A stretch of DNA of 64,000 nt from Rhexocercosporidium sp. MPI-PUGE-AT-0058 (taxonomy: Eukaryota; Ascomycota; Leotiomycetes; Helotiales). The DNA lies in assembly GCA_020746875.1 (NCBI GenBank), contig JAGTJL010000012.1, forward strand, positions 558,001-622,000, given 5' to 3'. The notes beneath the pieces are model-generated. The model made no database searches. It saw nothing but the letters and a program-made list of their open reading frames with translations, and had not been told where the DNA came from. Shown piece after piece: positions 37,416 to 47,220 of this stretch. The translations under genes and the position numbers were made by a program. The stretch's first letter is position 1. Each line of letters starts with the position of its first letter.

Positions 37416-38213
37416 GGCCTTAAATTTTCATTAATTTAGGTATTCGCCGACGAGTAGTTATTTAAGAGCCGTCTTATTAATCGTCTATTTATTTTTTACA
37501 ATAATAAAATGCTAATTACTGAATTTGTTTAATTAAGACGGAAATTATTATTATTAAACCGTCTTTCCTTTATAAATTATAGCCGGAGTTATAGAAACTC
37601 TAGTTATAAAAATATATTTAATAATTAACGTTTAGGCACGTGAACTTAGCTATTTCCCTTAAACTTTACGCTTCTCAGTATAGCTTACGACTAATTTATT
37701 AAAGCCGTAACCTTTTATAATACTAGTTTCGTTTATATTCTACCGTTAGTTAACTGGAATTACTTTAATAGCCGGGACGTTAAATTTTTAAAACTAAGAC
37801 TTAATAACTTTGGAGCAAGCGTTATTAATACGTATAGAATTAACGTAAATTTACTTTTTAGTTTTAAGAATAAGATTCCGGGCTAAAAATCGCTTTATTT
37901 AATATTATTTAAATAGTTTATAATTTCTTTAAAGAATTAAAAGCTATTAGGCGAAACTCTTGATTTATATATGCATAACTCCACGACTAATAGACTCTTG
38001 AGTAAGTACCGAATTAGTTAATTTGTCCTTTAATGCCGTAAGTAGCCTTTGTAAATAACTGGCGGCTTCTTAGTGCGATAATAAGGTTATAATATAATTA
38101 TAAAAGGTAGACTTTGGAATCTCTTATTCTAGCGATGCCTTTCGCGTAGACTTACTATTTGCTATCTCCTTAAAGGCGCTCTAAATATTAGCTTCTGTAT
38201 ATTAACGTTTTAT
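37416..38213 (-). pseudogene. Fot-1 transposase, N-terminal part
   Basis: Minus-strand frame starting at 38213 with ATA where an ATG is expected (G-to-A). It reads KR.YTEANI.SAFKEIANSKSTRKASLE, the pogo psq/CENP-B-type helix-turn-helix, then NRYLEA-like and QEAASYLQRLL-type sequence, and on to the region of the first catalytic Asp before the Copia-1 target duplication at 37411. The remainder of the protein is at 14873-14889 and 2950-3847. Gln and Trp codons are stops. Confidence 0.75.
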
Positions 38214-38312
38214 AATTAAGATAATCTAAGTTCTAAATTTTAAAAGAATTAATTAAGAATTAAAAGAGTTAATAATTATTTAAGTAGGTAGGTTCGAGGG
38301 GCGGTAAAGTTA

Positions 38313-38361
38313 AGCGAGGTGTCCGGAAACTAGGGGTCGTCGGAATGGTGGGGCTAGACGT
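38313..38361. repeat. Fot-1 right terminal inverted repeat
   Basis: Minus strand starts ACGTCTAGCCCC after a TA (38362-38363). The inner part includes CACCTCGCTTAACTTTACCG, close to the Fot-2 subterminal CACCTCGCTTAGTTTACCG. It is GC-rich and not RIP-mutated. Confidence 0.7.
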
Positions 38362-38381
38362 TAGCCAACATATAATTCTTA

Positions 38382-38475
38382 TACTCGTCCTCAAGGGTAA
38401 ATATTGAACATTCGCTGTTTGTGCACACTACTACAGCCTTACGAAGGCGAGCCGAAATGAAATCCGTCCATTTTG
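38382..38475. repeat. Tc1-like element left TIR
   Basis: 94 bp, pairing with both ends of the right arm; the inner block CGAAATGAAATCCGTCCATT is identical in both arms. Confidence 0.85.
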
Positions 38476-38499
38476 CCGATTAATTCATCACGCGAGCCG

Positions 38500-39960
38500 A
38501 GGAACACTAAAATCTTAAGCATTGGAAATACTTATTTTATTATATAATTTATATTAAATTAAAAGTATTAATTATGAAATTCGTTTCCACTTTTATATTT
38601 TAAAATAAAAGTATTAATTATAGCTTACTTAATAATTAAAATATAAATCCTCTCTTAAGGGAATTTGTTTTATTCCTTTTTCCACGCTCTTTTAGTTTAT
38701 TCAATTGTATAAGGAGCATTTTAATCTCTTATAATTGCTACTTAAATTAGCATTTAAACTCCTTTAATTACGTTTATATTAAGGGAATTACTTATATACT
38801 TAAGTAAAAGAATACCTGCCTTTTTAAACTTACGAATCGTTTATTTACTTAAATGTAAAGGAGCGCCGTCTTATTAAAAAACATATAAAAGTTAATCGTT
38901 CTCGAATGTATCGAGATTATAACGTTAAATTATAAGCTCTTCTTAAAAAGGAATTAAATAAGGCTTAAGAACCTCGTAAATATATCGAAGATTATCGACT
39001 CTTTTATGAAAAAGCCCTTTTTTAAATCGATTCTATTCTTAAAAAACCTCTTATAAAGCTCTTTTTTTTTGGCCATTTCCTTTTTAATTCGTCCTACTTC
39101 TTTTCTTTTTCTTTCTTTTAAGTATTAAACAACTCTCGACACTTAGCTTTTTATTCGTCGTTATTAATTCGATTTATTCGCTTTTAATTTACTTGCTTTT
39201 ATTATTTAGTCTTAAGGTAATAAATATAATAAGAACCTTTAGAATTATACGTAAAACATTCCTAAAACATTACTTCCGAGTAGTTATTATATTATCTTTT
39301 AATGTAATTAAGATAATATCGTTTTATATTTCCTTTAAGTTAAGAAATATTTTATATTCTTCGTTTTATTAAAATAATAATCGAAGCTTTATTTAAGAAT
39401 ATGACCTTTTGTTATTTTTTAATTTCTTAGTCTTTCCTCGAGAGCGCAAGCTCGTATCATTGGCGTTTTTAAACTTTTATAAGACCGAGTTTTTTTATAA
39501 ACTTTAATTTATAAAGGCCATAAGTTCTTAATTTCTTTTTAATTATAATTTAATAAAAATTAAAAAAGCCTTCTTTTAAAGTTATAATATATTATATCTT
39601 CCTTTATTGCTTTTAATTTAACGTATAAGCTTTTATAAGATTTATAATTTCTTTTTTAAAAATCTTTAGCTTCGCTTTACTTTTAGCTTTTTATTAAATC
39701 TATTCGACTTATTCTTGAATCGTTAGAGGAAGAAGACTTTACTTATCGTATCGAATTAGTATTTCTGCGGAGGCATTCTTAATATCCGTCGTAATTAACT
39801 TAGCTAAACTAGCTTTTCGAGCAGCTTTAGCTTAGTAAACGTATTATAAATAGGTTAAAAAGACAGCTTTGTCGATATTAGTCGCGTGTTTACTTATAAT
39901 TTCTGACTCGTTAATAATAAAAATAAAAATATTAAAAATTATAATGCGGGGTAAGATTTT
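38500..39960 (-). pseudogene. Tc1-like transposase
   Basis: One minus-strand frame stays aligned over more than 600 bases of the region 39900-39240, with all stops in Gln/Trp positions. Key pieces are YELALSRKD.EIKK.QKVIF followed by a catalytic S/NEAS block (FLNKASIII near 39370-39400; the first Asp read as Asn), RRI.NIS.LKG, and YNNYSEVMF.ECFTYNSKGS (about 39225-39290), which matches the M-x-W-G-C-F-T region of Tc1/IS630 transposases. An N-terminal helical region and a Lys-rich linker (KKEKEKK) flank the core. Inactive through RIP. Confidence 0.7.
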
Positions 39961-40001
39961 AGGAGGGGTTGCTTATAAATTTACTCGGTTATTGCACAAA
40001 T

Positions 40002-40160
40002 CAAAATGGACGGATTTCATTTCGGCTCGCCTTCGTACTCCCTTAAGCAGTATTTTACCGTAAACTTGAAAGTTGATTCGTTGTAGAACCCTTGGTTTGT
40101 AGAACTATCTAGAAGCCGTACAGACAGCGAATATTCAATATTTACCCTTGAGGACGAGTA
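40002..40160. repeat. Tc1-like element right TIR
   Basis: 159 bp, inverted partner of 38382-38475, ending GAGGACGAGTA before the TA duplication. Confidence 0.85.
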
Positions 40161-40164
40161 TATA

Positions 40165-43100
40165 CTAGACAATAGATATCGTGTGCTTCTTCTGCACATC
40201 ATCATATGACTCACAAGGATAGCAATCCTCATCGTCGTAGGGAGACGTCAGGAACTCCTTATCCTCTCCCATGCATTGAAGACATCCGATCCGCGTGAAT
40301 TCCCCCCTCTCCCTGCCTGTCTCTCGTAGAATAATCCCGGCAACAGTGGAACTCGCCCTAAATTTACTCGTAAGGAGAATACAGTAATAAGTATCGTCAT
40401 AGTCTTGGTCAACATCCATGTACACGGCTGAGGTTATCGATATCGCCCACCCCAAATGATGCTTTCCGTGGCGGAACTTTGGCACCCATCTCACTCCGCC
40501 GATTCCCTTGGATCGAAAGAGTCGCAGCGGTTTGATGATACCCTGTAAGATTAAATTGCCACCTGTGATGCACCCTTTCGATTTCTCGATTGTCATGGCC
40601 AAGACCTGGGCAAGCGAGCCGGTGATCTCTGTCTGAGAATCCACGGTTATGGCCCCTTCGACGGCCATCCACGAAAATGACGGAGCCCGATAGGTTTCAG
40701 GGCGCTCAGAAGGGGTGCCGTCTCCCTGACGACAGGACTCGACATACCACAAAATGTCCCGCAGGATATGATCCCTCCAGAGCCCAGCGTCGCATTTTTT
40801 TCTCAGCATAGCCTCAAATTTCCTTGTGATACCCGAAAATGCAATAACTCGATCCTCCGGATGCGAAAATTTGGCCCTTGCATAGCGGTTGACAATATCT
40901 GTCCAACACGACTGTAGTGCCTTTGATTGTTGCTCGTTCTGAGAATCGTAGCTAGACTGATGAAGCTGGCGATGTGCTGACTGTCCCACGAACGGCATTG
41001 CTTTAGGCATGCCGTGGGGGAACTGTTCTGCTGTCGTGGTTTCCAGACACTCCCAAAATATTTGAGTGGGGCCAAAATGGACATTTCTCGGTGAGAGCAG
41101 CTGCTCTTGGACGACCCACGCTCTCATGTTTAGGGGCGCATTGAGTATTTGGTTGTTCCACATGCCCATGTCTAATATCTGAAAGGATCCACCGTCTCGA
41201 TACCAAGGGATATTGGCCACACAGCGCCGGAGCCGGTCAGGATCACGTGACACAAAGAGACCTTGTGATGAGTCTATGGCAGTCGTGGCGCAGATGTTGA
41301 ACATTGAGTTCGAATATACCTTGTACATCTGGGACGCCTCATTGAACCAGTCGTCGGGGTCATCTTGAATGATGCAGAGTGAGTCGATCCATATATACCA
41401 GACCCCAAGCTTGCAGGCAACGAGCATGCTTTCCCGAAACGTCTTAGGTAAGTCTGACATCGGGATTTTGCGAGAGAAGTTGTTGAGATTATCCATACTC
41501 AGCTTGATGAACTCAGCTGAGCCCCAGCAGTGGCTTAGGGTGCAGTAGGGTCCCGGATCTATGTCCCGAGACAAGACCAAGCGGACACTCTGGTCCTCTT
41601 CTAAACCATCGAGACATATCAATCGCGACGGAAGCCAATGATTATCATCTCTTGAAACATTACACTCTTTGTGATTATGCAGGCAGCTTTGCAATTGGCC
41701 AGCCGCAAACTCTAGAGACTCAGCTGAACCGGTGGTGCAAGACAAGTTTCCCACAAAGCCAAATCCTTTCGCTTCTAAGTAAAATGCAGTCAGTGTCGTA
41801 TTGCATATGCCAGTGGCTCTACCTTACCTTGGAAGGGTGTGAACGTGAAGAATAATATGTCGTCGGAACAGTGGTTCAGCAATTTCATAATCTCAGGGTG
41901 AAAGTTGACTCCCCAAAAGTCTAGATTGGGGCCTAGATCTTCTGGCTTTAAATGGTTCTGCAATAGATTATTCACGTCAATTTGAGACCAGAATGTGAGG
42001 GGCAGCGGGGGGGGTTCAGACTCCGGTGAAGTAGAGTACAAATCCAACAAGGTCTGGCGCATGCGGCGATCCACCCGATCCCAAACGGAACTGCAGATGT
42101 AACATCCCTGGAGAGCTGCAGAGAAGAGACTCTGTGCAGTGAAATGGTGGAGGAACAAGTATGACTGCGTGTGTGACTGAGGATGCGGTAATGGCTGTGG
42201 TTCGTCTAGCGGATTCCGTCCCATTATGACTGGTATCAATTCCCGCATCGTAGAGAACATGTCGAAGCCTATTCTACCAGTTCCATTCTGAAAAATGGAA
42301 CGGCACACATCACAAAGCATCGCTCTTGCTTCAGGGCCAAGGGAGCAAAGCTCGTTCATATCCTCAGAACCAGCCTCCACTTCTACTGTAGGCGATTCAC
42401 TTTTCATGGAGTTCGAGCGTGTGTGCCCCATGGTACTGGCAGCTGCGAGGCTCTGATCATCATCATTTCCAATCAAAGGGGAGGCTGAACGGCCACTTCC
42501 TAGCCCCTTCAATTTTTTCTCCTGGTTGGCTTGCGCGAGGTACGCGGTAAAGAGGAATGGGTTTATCGGTCGCCTACCATCGTTTCGTGCAATGATAGGA
42601 TCGGCTTGCTTCTCAATGAGCAGGTTCACCAGCTCGATATGCCCTCCATAGGTAGCCACAACCAGCGGTGTCATCCCGAATTCCGGGTCCGCAACGGCCA
42701 AGTTGGATCCGTGCTCAAGTAGCAACCGGACCACCTCGATATGTCCGCCCTCTGATGCTGCAAGTATCGGAGTTATCCCTCTGTTATTCCTGGCTGAAGG
42801 GTCGGCTTCATGAGCCAAGAGCTCCTTCGCCGCGTTAGTTCTCCCAGAGACTGAAGCGAGAAAGAGGGGCGTTCTTCCAAGTTCATCGGTGGCTGCGACG
42901 TCAGCGCCACCTCGCAGAAGTTGCTTAATTGCCTCCAGGTGTCCCTGGTCGGCGGCGAGGTGTAATGGCGCCATTCCGTGCTGGTTCTGAAGGCTAGCAT
43001 CCGCTCCATGGCGAAGAAGTAGTTTGATTACTTCGGAATGCCCTACCGCCGATGCCAGGAGTGTGGGCGTCAATCCGGACGCGTTCATGGAGTCAGTACT

Positions 43101-45488
43101 GGCTCCATTATCAAGAAGCAGCTGTATCGCTTCGAGATTCCCGCCACGAGCAGCCGAGTGTACCACCGTCGTACCGTCAAATGCCACAGCTGCTACATCG
43201 GCACCATGCTCGAGAAGTGCTGCCAGTACCTCTGTGTTCCCTTTCTCCGCAGCAGCATGTAAAGGTGTGAGTCCAGACTTTTCAGTGGCCAATAGGTCTG
43301 CCCCATGTTCAATGAGTGCCTTGACCGCTTCGACTCGCCCATTGACGGAAGCGAAGTAAATTGGTGTTAGCCCAGCCGTATTTGGGGTCATGGAAGCACC
43401 GCTTGCCAGCAGTAACTCGAGCATAGGAATGTGTCCCGTCTGGGAGGCAACATGTAACGACGTTATTCCATCGTTGTCTGCCGCTAATATGTCTGCCCCA
43501 TTTTCGAGTAGAACCCTGACCACCTCCGTCCTTCCATGCCCTACAGCGAGATGAAGTGGCGTACCTCCAAGCTTAGTATGTGTCATCGGGGCACCATTCT
43601 CGAGCAACACCTTGATCGCCTCAACATTCCCATTCGCCACGGCAGCGTTCAGTGCCGTCAGCCCATTTTGATCTGAATCCGTAGCACTGAGCCCGGAAGC
43701 AAGGAGGAATTGCAGCAGCCCCGAATGACCACTGCGGCTAGCGGCAATTGCTGGGGACGTGCCATCTTTATCAGCCAAGGCAACATTAGCACTAGACTTG
43801 AGCAGAGCCCGAGTGACCCCAATATGCCCAAACTCAGACGCCAGGACTAGGGGCACACGTCCGTATTTATCCGACGCTGATGCATCGGCATGGTGTGCCA
43901 GCAATGCCTCAACTACATCAGCGTGCCCATGTACCGATGCAAAGTGCAGCGGCGACCTCCCATGGTGGTTTGTGATTGCGGTCTTAGCACCGTTGTCAAG
44001 CAGGAGCTTCACAACACTGATGTGCCCATTACCGCTTGCCAAGTGTAGCGGTGTCCAAAGTTCATTTTCAACCTGCTCATCGATATCGGCTTCTCCACTG
44101 AGGAGCGTTTTGACAACCTCAGTATGCCCACAGAAGGAAGCACAATGTAATGCAGTCCATCCACGTTGAGTCCGGTTCGAGTGGTCTGCCCCATTGTCAA
44201 GGAGCAGTTGGATTACCTTGTCGTGTCCATTGTTTGCTGCACAGACAAGCGGCGTTTCTCCAGATACGTTCACACCTTTAGCATCGGCTCCGTTTTGTAG
44301 AAGGAGCTTGGCGACTCCAATGTGCCCGCGGCGACATGCTTCTTGGAGCGCGCTTTGTCCGTTACTATTCGTTGCTGCAATATCGGCCCCATGTCGGAGA
44401 AGTAGCTGAGCCACCTCTACGTCGCCGTGATGTGCGTTCTCGATTAATAGAGTATTTCCAAATGTGTCGTTAGTAGGTCGCGGCAAATCTGCTCCATTCT
44501 TAAGAAGAATCTTCACAGCTTCTAAGTACCCTTTGCGGACCGCCACATAAAGGGGCGTTACGCCTAAATTGTTCGGGATAGTAGGATCGCCTCCGTTCGT
44601 AAGAAGCACGCCAATAACATTGGCATGTCCCCGACTTGCAGCCAGATTCAAAGGCGTCCAACCGTCTTTGCCTCTATGATTGGGGTCACCCCCATTCTCG
44701 AGAAGGAGTTTAACCACCGCGACATGTCCATTATAAGAAGCCGAACCTAGTAGCGAGTGTCCGCGATCGGCCAATATTGTGATCTCAGCTCCTTTGGCAA
44801 GGAGCTCCCTAACTGCGTTAATATGACCCTCAAAGGACGCCCCATATAGCGGAGTCCGCCCGCTAGTAATTCTTATTGTAGGATTGGCGCCATGCTCCAG
44901 GAGAACCCTGACAATATTGCAGTGTCCATGGACGGAGGCCGCATACAACGGTGTCCATCCATCATCGCGAGTAGTAGTAGCAATATCCGCCCCTCGGCTA
45001 AGAAGTAGTTGAACTACGTCGACATGGCCGGCGTTGGATGCTAAGAGTAGTGGTGTCCAGCCGTCGACATCAGCTTCCTCAACGTTGGCCCCATTCTCGA
45101 TAAATAGCCTCGCTAGTTCAAAATGTCCCTCACTTGCCGCGAGGCTCAACGGTGTCCTTCCAAACTTGTTTGCGATTGACAGGTCAGCTCCGCGCCTAAG
45201 AAGCAGTTCGGCCGCTCTAACATGTCCATGAAACGCGGTGACGTACAAGGGCGTTCGTCCATCGTTGTCCGCGATCGTGATGTCGCCTCCAGCCTCAATG
45301 AGTAATCCAAGGACTTCCCAGTGCCTGTTTCGAGCAGCGATGTATATTGGTGTCTGACCCGCGCTATCCGCAGCAGAGATCTCGACACCTGATTTTAGTA
45401 CAACCTGAGCGATGTCTACATTGCCAACGGTGCAGGCAACTTCCAAAACCTTCCTCTTCCATCGGCTAACGATTGCGCCAGACTCCAT
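40165..45488 (-). CDS. Ankyrin-repeat HET-domain protein (join 45488-41828, 41774-40165)
   Basis: Two minus-strand ORFs belong to one gene of 1,756 codons. Exon 1 (ATG at 45488) carries about 29 ankyrin repeats of 33 residues (about 14-975; recurring DGWTPL..A...GH..VV.LLL..GAD), then a linker and the cysteine-containing start of the HET region (CDVC 1059-1062, CYIC 1129-1132). A 53-nt intron (41827-41775) has GTAAGG, CTGAC branch site and TTAG; splicing removes the exon 1 stop and keeps frame. Exon 2 carries the HET domain: YCTLSHCWG (1297-1305), WIDSLCIIQ (1349-1357), RAWVVQEQLLSPR (1437-1449). HET domains trigger heterokaryon-incompatibility cell death; ankyrin repeats bind partners and are often the sensor part of fungal NLR-like proteins. 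No NACHT is present. ATG at 45488 follows an in-frame TAA; an additional 5' exon is possible. No RIP seen. Confidence 0.88.
41775..41827 (-). other. Predicted 53-nt intron in the ankyrin-HET gene
   Basis: 5' site GTAAGG after ...TTC CAA G, branch-like CTGAC 19 nt before the 3' site, 3' site ACTTAG. Exons join as G|AA in phase 1, and both flanking frames remain open. Without splicing, the upstream frame stops at 41790, inside the intron. Confidence 0.85.
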
Positions 45489-45732
45489 ATTCTGAGCGAC
45501 TCTTGGGCGGCATTAATCTACACGTTAGTTCCTTGCCCCAACGGCCTCAACAACGTGAGGGCAAAGAAGATGAAGAACTTGTTTTCTGTTGCGCTGCTGC
45601 GGTAGAAGAACCCCGCTTTCCCTGCCTCGTTAGTCATTCGACAGAACGATGGACGCTTGGCGTTTGACTCGAAAGACGAGAAGATGTATTACCAAAAAGT
45701 GCAATAGATATGGTTACGATAATGATTTATTT
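45489..45732 (-). promoter_or_regulatory. 5' flank of the ankyrin-HET gene, with a possible upstream exon or uORF
   Basis: About 240 bp of GC-normal DNA before the copia remnant. On the minus strand an ATG at 45637 opens a 39-codon frame (MTNEAGKAGFFYRS...), and a second ATG at 45512 opens a 15-codon frame overlapping the main start. CTAAC and CAG motifs near 45520-45495 could serve as branch and acceptor of an upstream intron ending CGCTCAG just before AATATGG. Whether these are uORFs or a first exon cannot be decided here. Confidence 0.35.
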
Positions 45733-45840
45733 ACGCATAGCATATTAAAATTAATTATAGTCTATCACGTAAACGACTTAATATTTACAGGACTAGGTAA
45801 TAATATCATTAAAAATATAGGATTATATTAAGCGTATAAC
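45733..45840 (+). pseudogene. Ty1/copia RT fragment
   Basis: The frame reads KLIIVYHVNDLIFTGLGNNI, i.e. the YVDDLIFTG active-site region of copia reverse transcriptase with VNDL in place of VDDL. Only about 35 codons are recognisable. No LTR is found nearby, so this is a truncated scrap. It marks the abrupt change from GC-normal gene sequence to AT-rich DNA upstream of the ankyrin-HET gene. Confidence 0.65.
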
Positions 45841-46108
45841 TTAACTACTTCCGTATAAAGCTCCGGCTTCCATGTTTTAAAGCTTTAGAAGCTTTAATTT
45901 CTAATAAGAGATTATTTTAGCTTATAGCTTATAAGTAAGTACTTAATTAAGTTATATAAGCGAATATATACGTGATTAACTGAAGTAATTATATAATCTT
46001 TGAAATCCTTTATATAATCTTATTATTATTCATACTAAATCTTTTTTTTTAAAAAAAAAATTTTTAATAAAAACTATAAAAATAAAATATATAAATAAAA
46101 TAAATTAA
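45841..46108. other. AT-rich spacer
   Basis: Low-complexity sequence including T9/A10 runs near 46045-46065. Possibly the decayed continuation of the copia fragment. No gene seen. Confidence 0.5.
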
Positions 46109-46638
46109 TGTTACGGCCACGTGCTCGACACAGCCGGAACAGGTGACGTAGCCCTGAGGCTCGGCAGACTGGAGCCGCTTGGACTCTAGCCTTATTATTA
46201 CGGCTTGCAAGAGGTTAATACGGCGAGTTGACTCTAGCTTTGTATTTAGGCCTAATGTTACGCTCAGAATCGAGAAGAAAAGATAAGGAGAAAAGGAGAG
46301 CTTTCTATAAGAGGGAGCTTTGATATAAATATATAAAGGGTCCCCTTAACCTTTCCCGATTAGGCCTAGCGCTATAATTGCTATGTTAAGGCAATACTAC
46401 GAGCGATGCCGAGCTCGCTCGGTTAGAATACGAGGCTTATAGAATTATAATATTACCTTTCCCTCCCGAAAAACTACGTTCGCGTAATTATAATCATAAT
46501 TGTATTGTCTTTTAGTTTATTATAATCGTCGATATTAATATTATATGCTTTTAATTATTAAGGTAATACTCTTAAAGGTCTTTTAGCCGCTTTATTATTA
46601 AAATAAAAGTTTTTAATTATATAAAGTATAATTATAAC
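46109..46638 (-). repeat. Gypsy-4 left inverted arm (3' terminus copied in reverse)
   Basis: 46196-46638 pairs with the reverse complement of 51325-51763, over LTR, polypurine tract and about 180 bp of the pol C-terminus. The outer 46109-46195 is GC-rich, not RIP-mutated, and begins with the same TGTTACGGC word that starts the inner copy (TATTACGGC at 46196). Confidence 0.8.
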
Positions 46639-47220
46639 GCGGCATTCTTAAAAAGGAAGGCTAGCGTGTAATCTTTTTTACGCCGGCTATAATAACATAA
46701 AAACCTTTAATATTAACTTATAAACTATTATTAAAAGTTTACTCGCGCTCGCTATCTCCGGCTCCGTTCCTCTGCCGCCTTAAGTCTCTTATGCCGCCCC
46801 TTACTCTTAAAGACGTCTCCTTTAATACTTGCCTTTACTATAATAAGATTAGCTATTAGGCTAGCGATTACTTTAAGCGCCGAAAAGACTAAGCCCTTAA
46901 TAAGTCGATTTCTAAATTAATTATAAATAAAAAATTAAAAAGTAACGAGCTTTTAAAAAACTCTTAAATTATAATAAAGACTCACACCTCGGCGTAAGCC
47001 ATAATTTATAAAAAGACTTAATATTTAATTTTCGTGCTCTTATTAAAAGACGACAATTCTTAATTAATATTAAATTAAAAGAAATAAAATTTTTATTAAA
47101 ACATTTATATATATTAATAATAAAGTAAATATTTTCAGTATAATTAAAACTTCTTTTATATACCGACTTATTAAGTAATTTAATATTTATTTTATGATAC
47201 TCCCTTAATTAATTATTTTA
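46639..47220 (+). pseudogene. Gypsy-4 presumed gag
   Basis: Plus-strand frame with short open pieces (SSAALSLLCRPLLLKTSP near 46755-46810, then IRLAITLSAEKTKP). Position before the protease suggests gag or its C-terminal end. No zinc knuckle resolved. Because the 5' LTR and leader are replaced by the inverted arm, gag may be truncated. Confidence 0.4.

Larger units (their letters stand above)
2902..38361 (-). mobile_element. Fot-1: Fot1/pogo-type DNA transposon split by nested insertions
   Basis: The right end reads, on the minus strand, TA then ACGTCTAGCCCC..., matching the ACGTCT start of the Fot-2 ends at 52029 and 61298. The subterminal CACCTCGCTTA block is also shared. The left end is placed at TA/ACGG (2900-2902), where a decayed version of the same terminus can be aligned; this boundary is less certain than the right one. 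Removing Pogo-1 (with its TA) and Copia-1 (with its AAGTC duplication) leaves about 1,916 bp, the usual Fot1 size. Transposase segments lie at 2950-3847 and 37416-38213, with only about 17 bp of Fot-1 (14873-14889) between the two insertions. Confidence 0.75.
38382..40160 (-). mobile_element. Tc1-like DNA transposon next to the HET gene
   Basis: 1,779 bp bounded by long inverted repeats (38382-38475 against 40002-40160) that start TACTCGTCCTCAAGGG and are flanked by TA on both sides (38380-38381 and 40161-40162). The left arm lacks about 65 bp of the middle of the right arm. Inside is one minus-strand transposase. The arms are GC-normal while the centre is AT-rich. The element lies two bases beyond the stop codon of the ankyrin-HET gene. 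Confidence 0.8.

Noticed and set aside
38382..40160. Inverted duplication of host sequence around the HET 3' end
   Set aside because: TA duplications, a Tc1-like transposase in between and matching outer ends show that the repeats are TIRs.
40017..40232. 71-codon minus-strand ORF downstream of the HET stop
   Set aside because: It overlaps the HET C-terminus in another frame and lies mostly in the Tc1 TIR.
40165..41754. HET ORF as a stand-alone gene starting at 41754
   Set aside because: The start would be GTG with no upstream HET leader. The intron at 41775-41827 joins it in frame to the ankyrin ORF, which contains the missing leader.
43024..44409. Plus-strand ORFs of 71-136 codons opposite the ankyrin gene
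   Set aside because: They are mirror frames of the ankyrin repeats (regular CPLSDA/SAPCS-like patterns) and have no independent domain.
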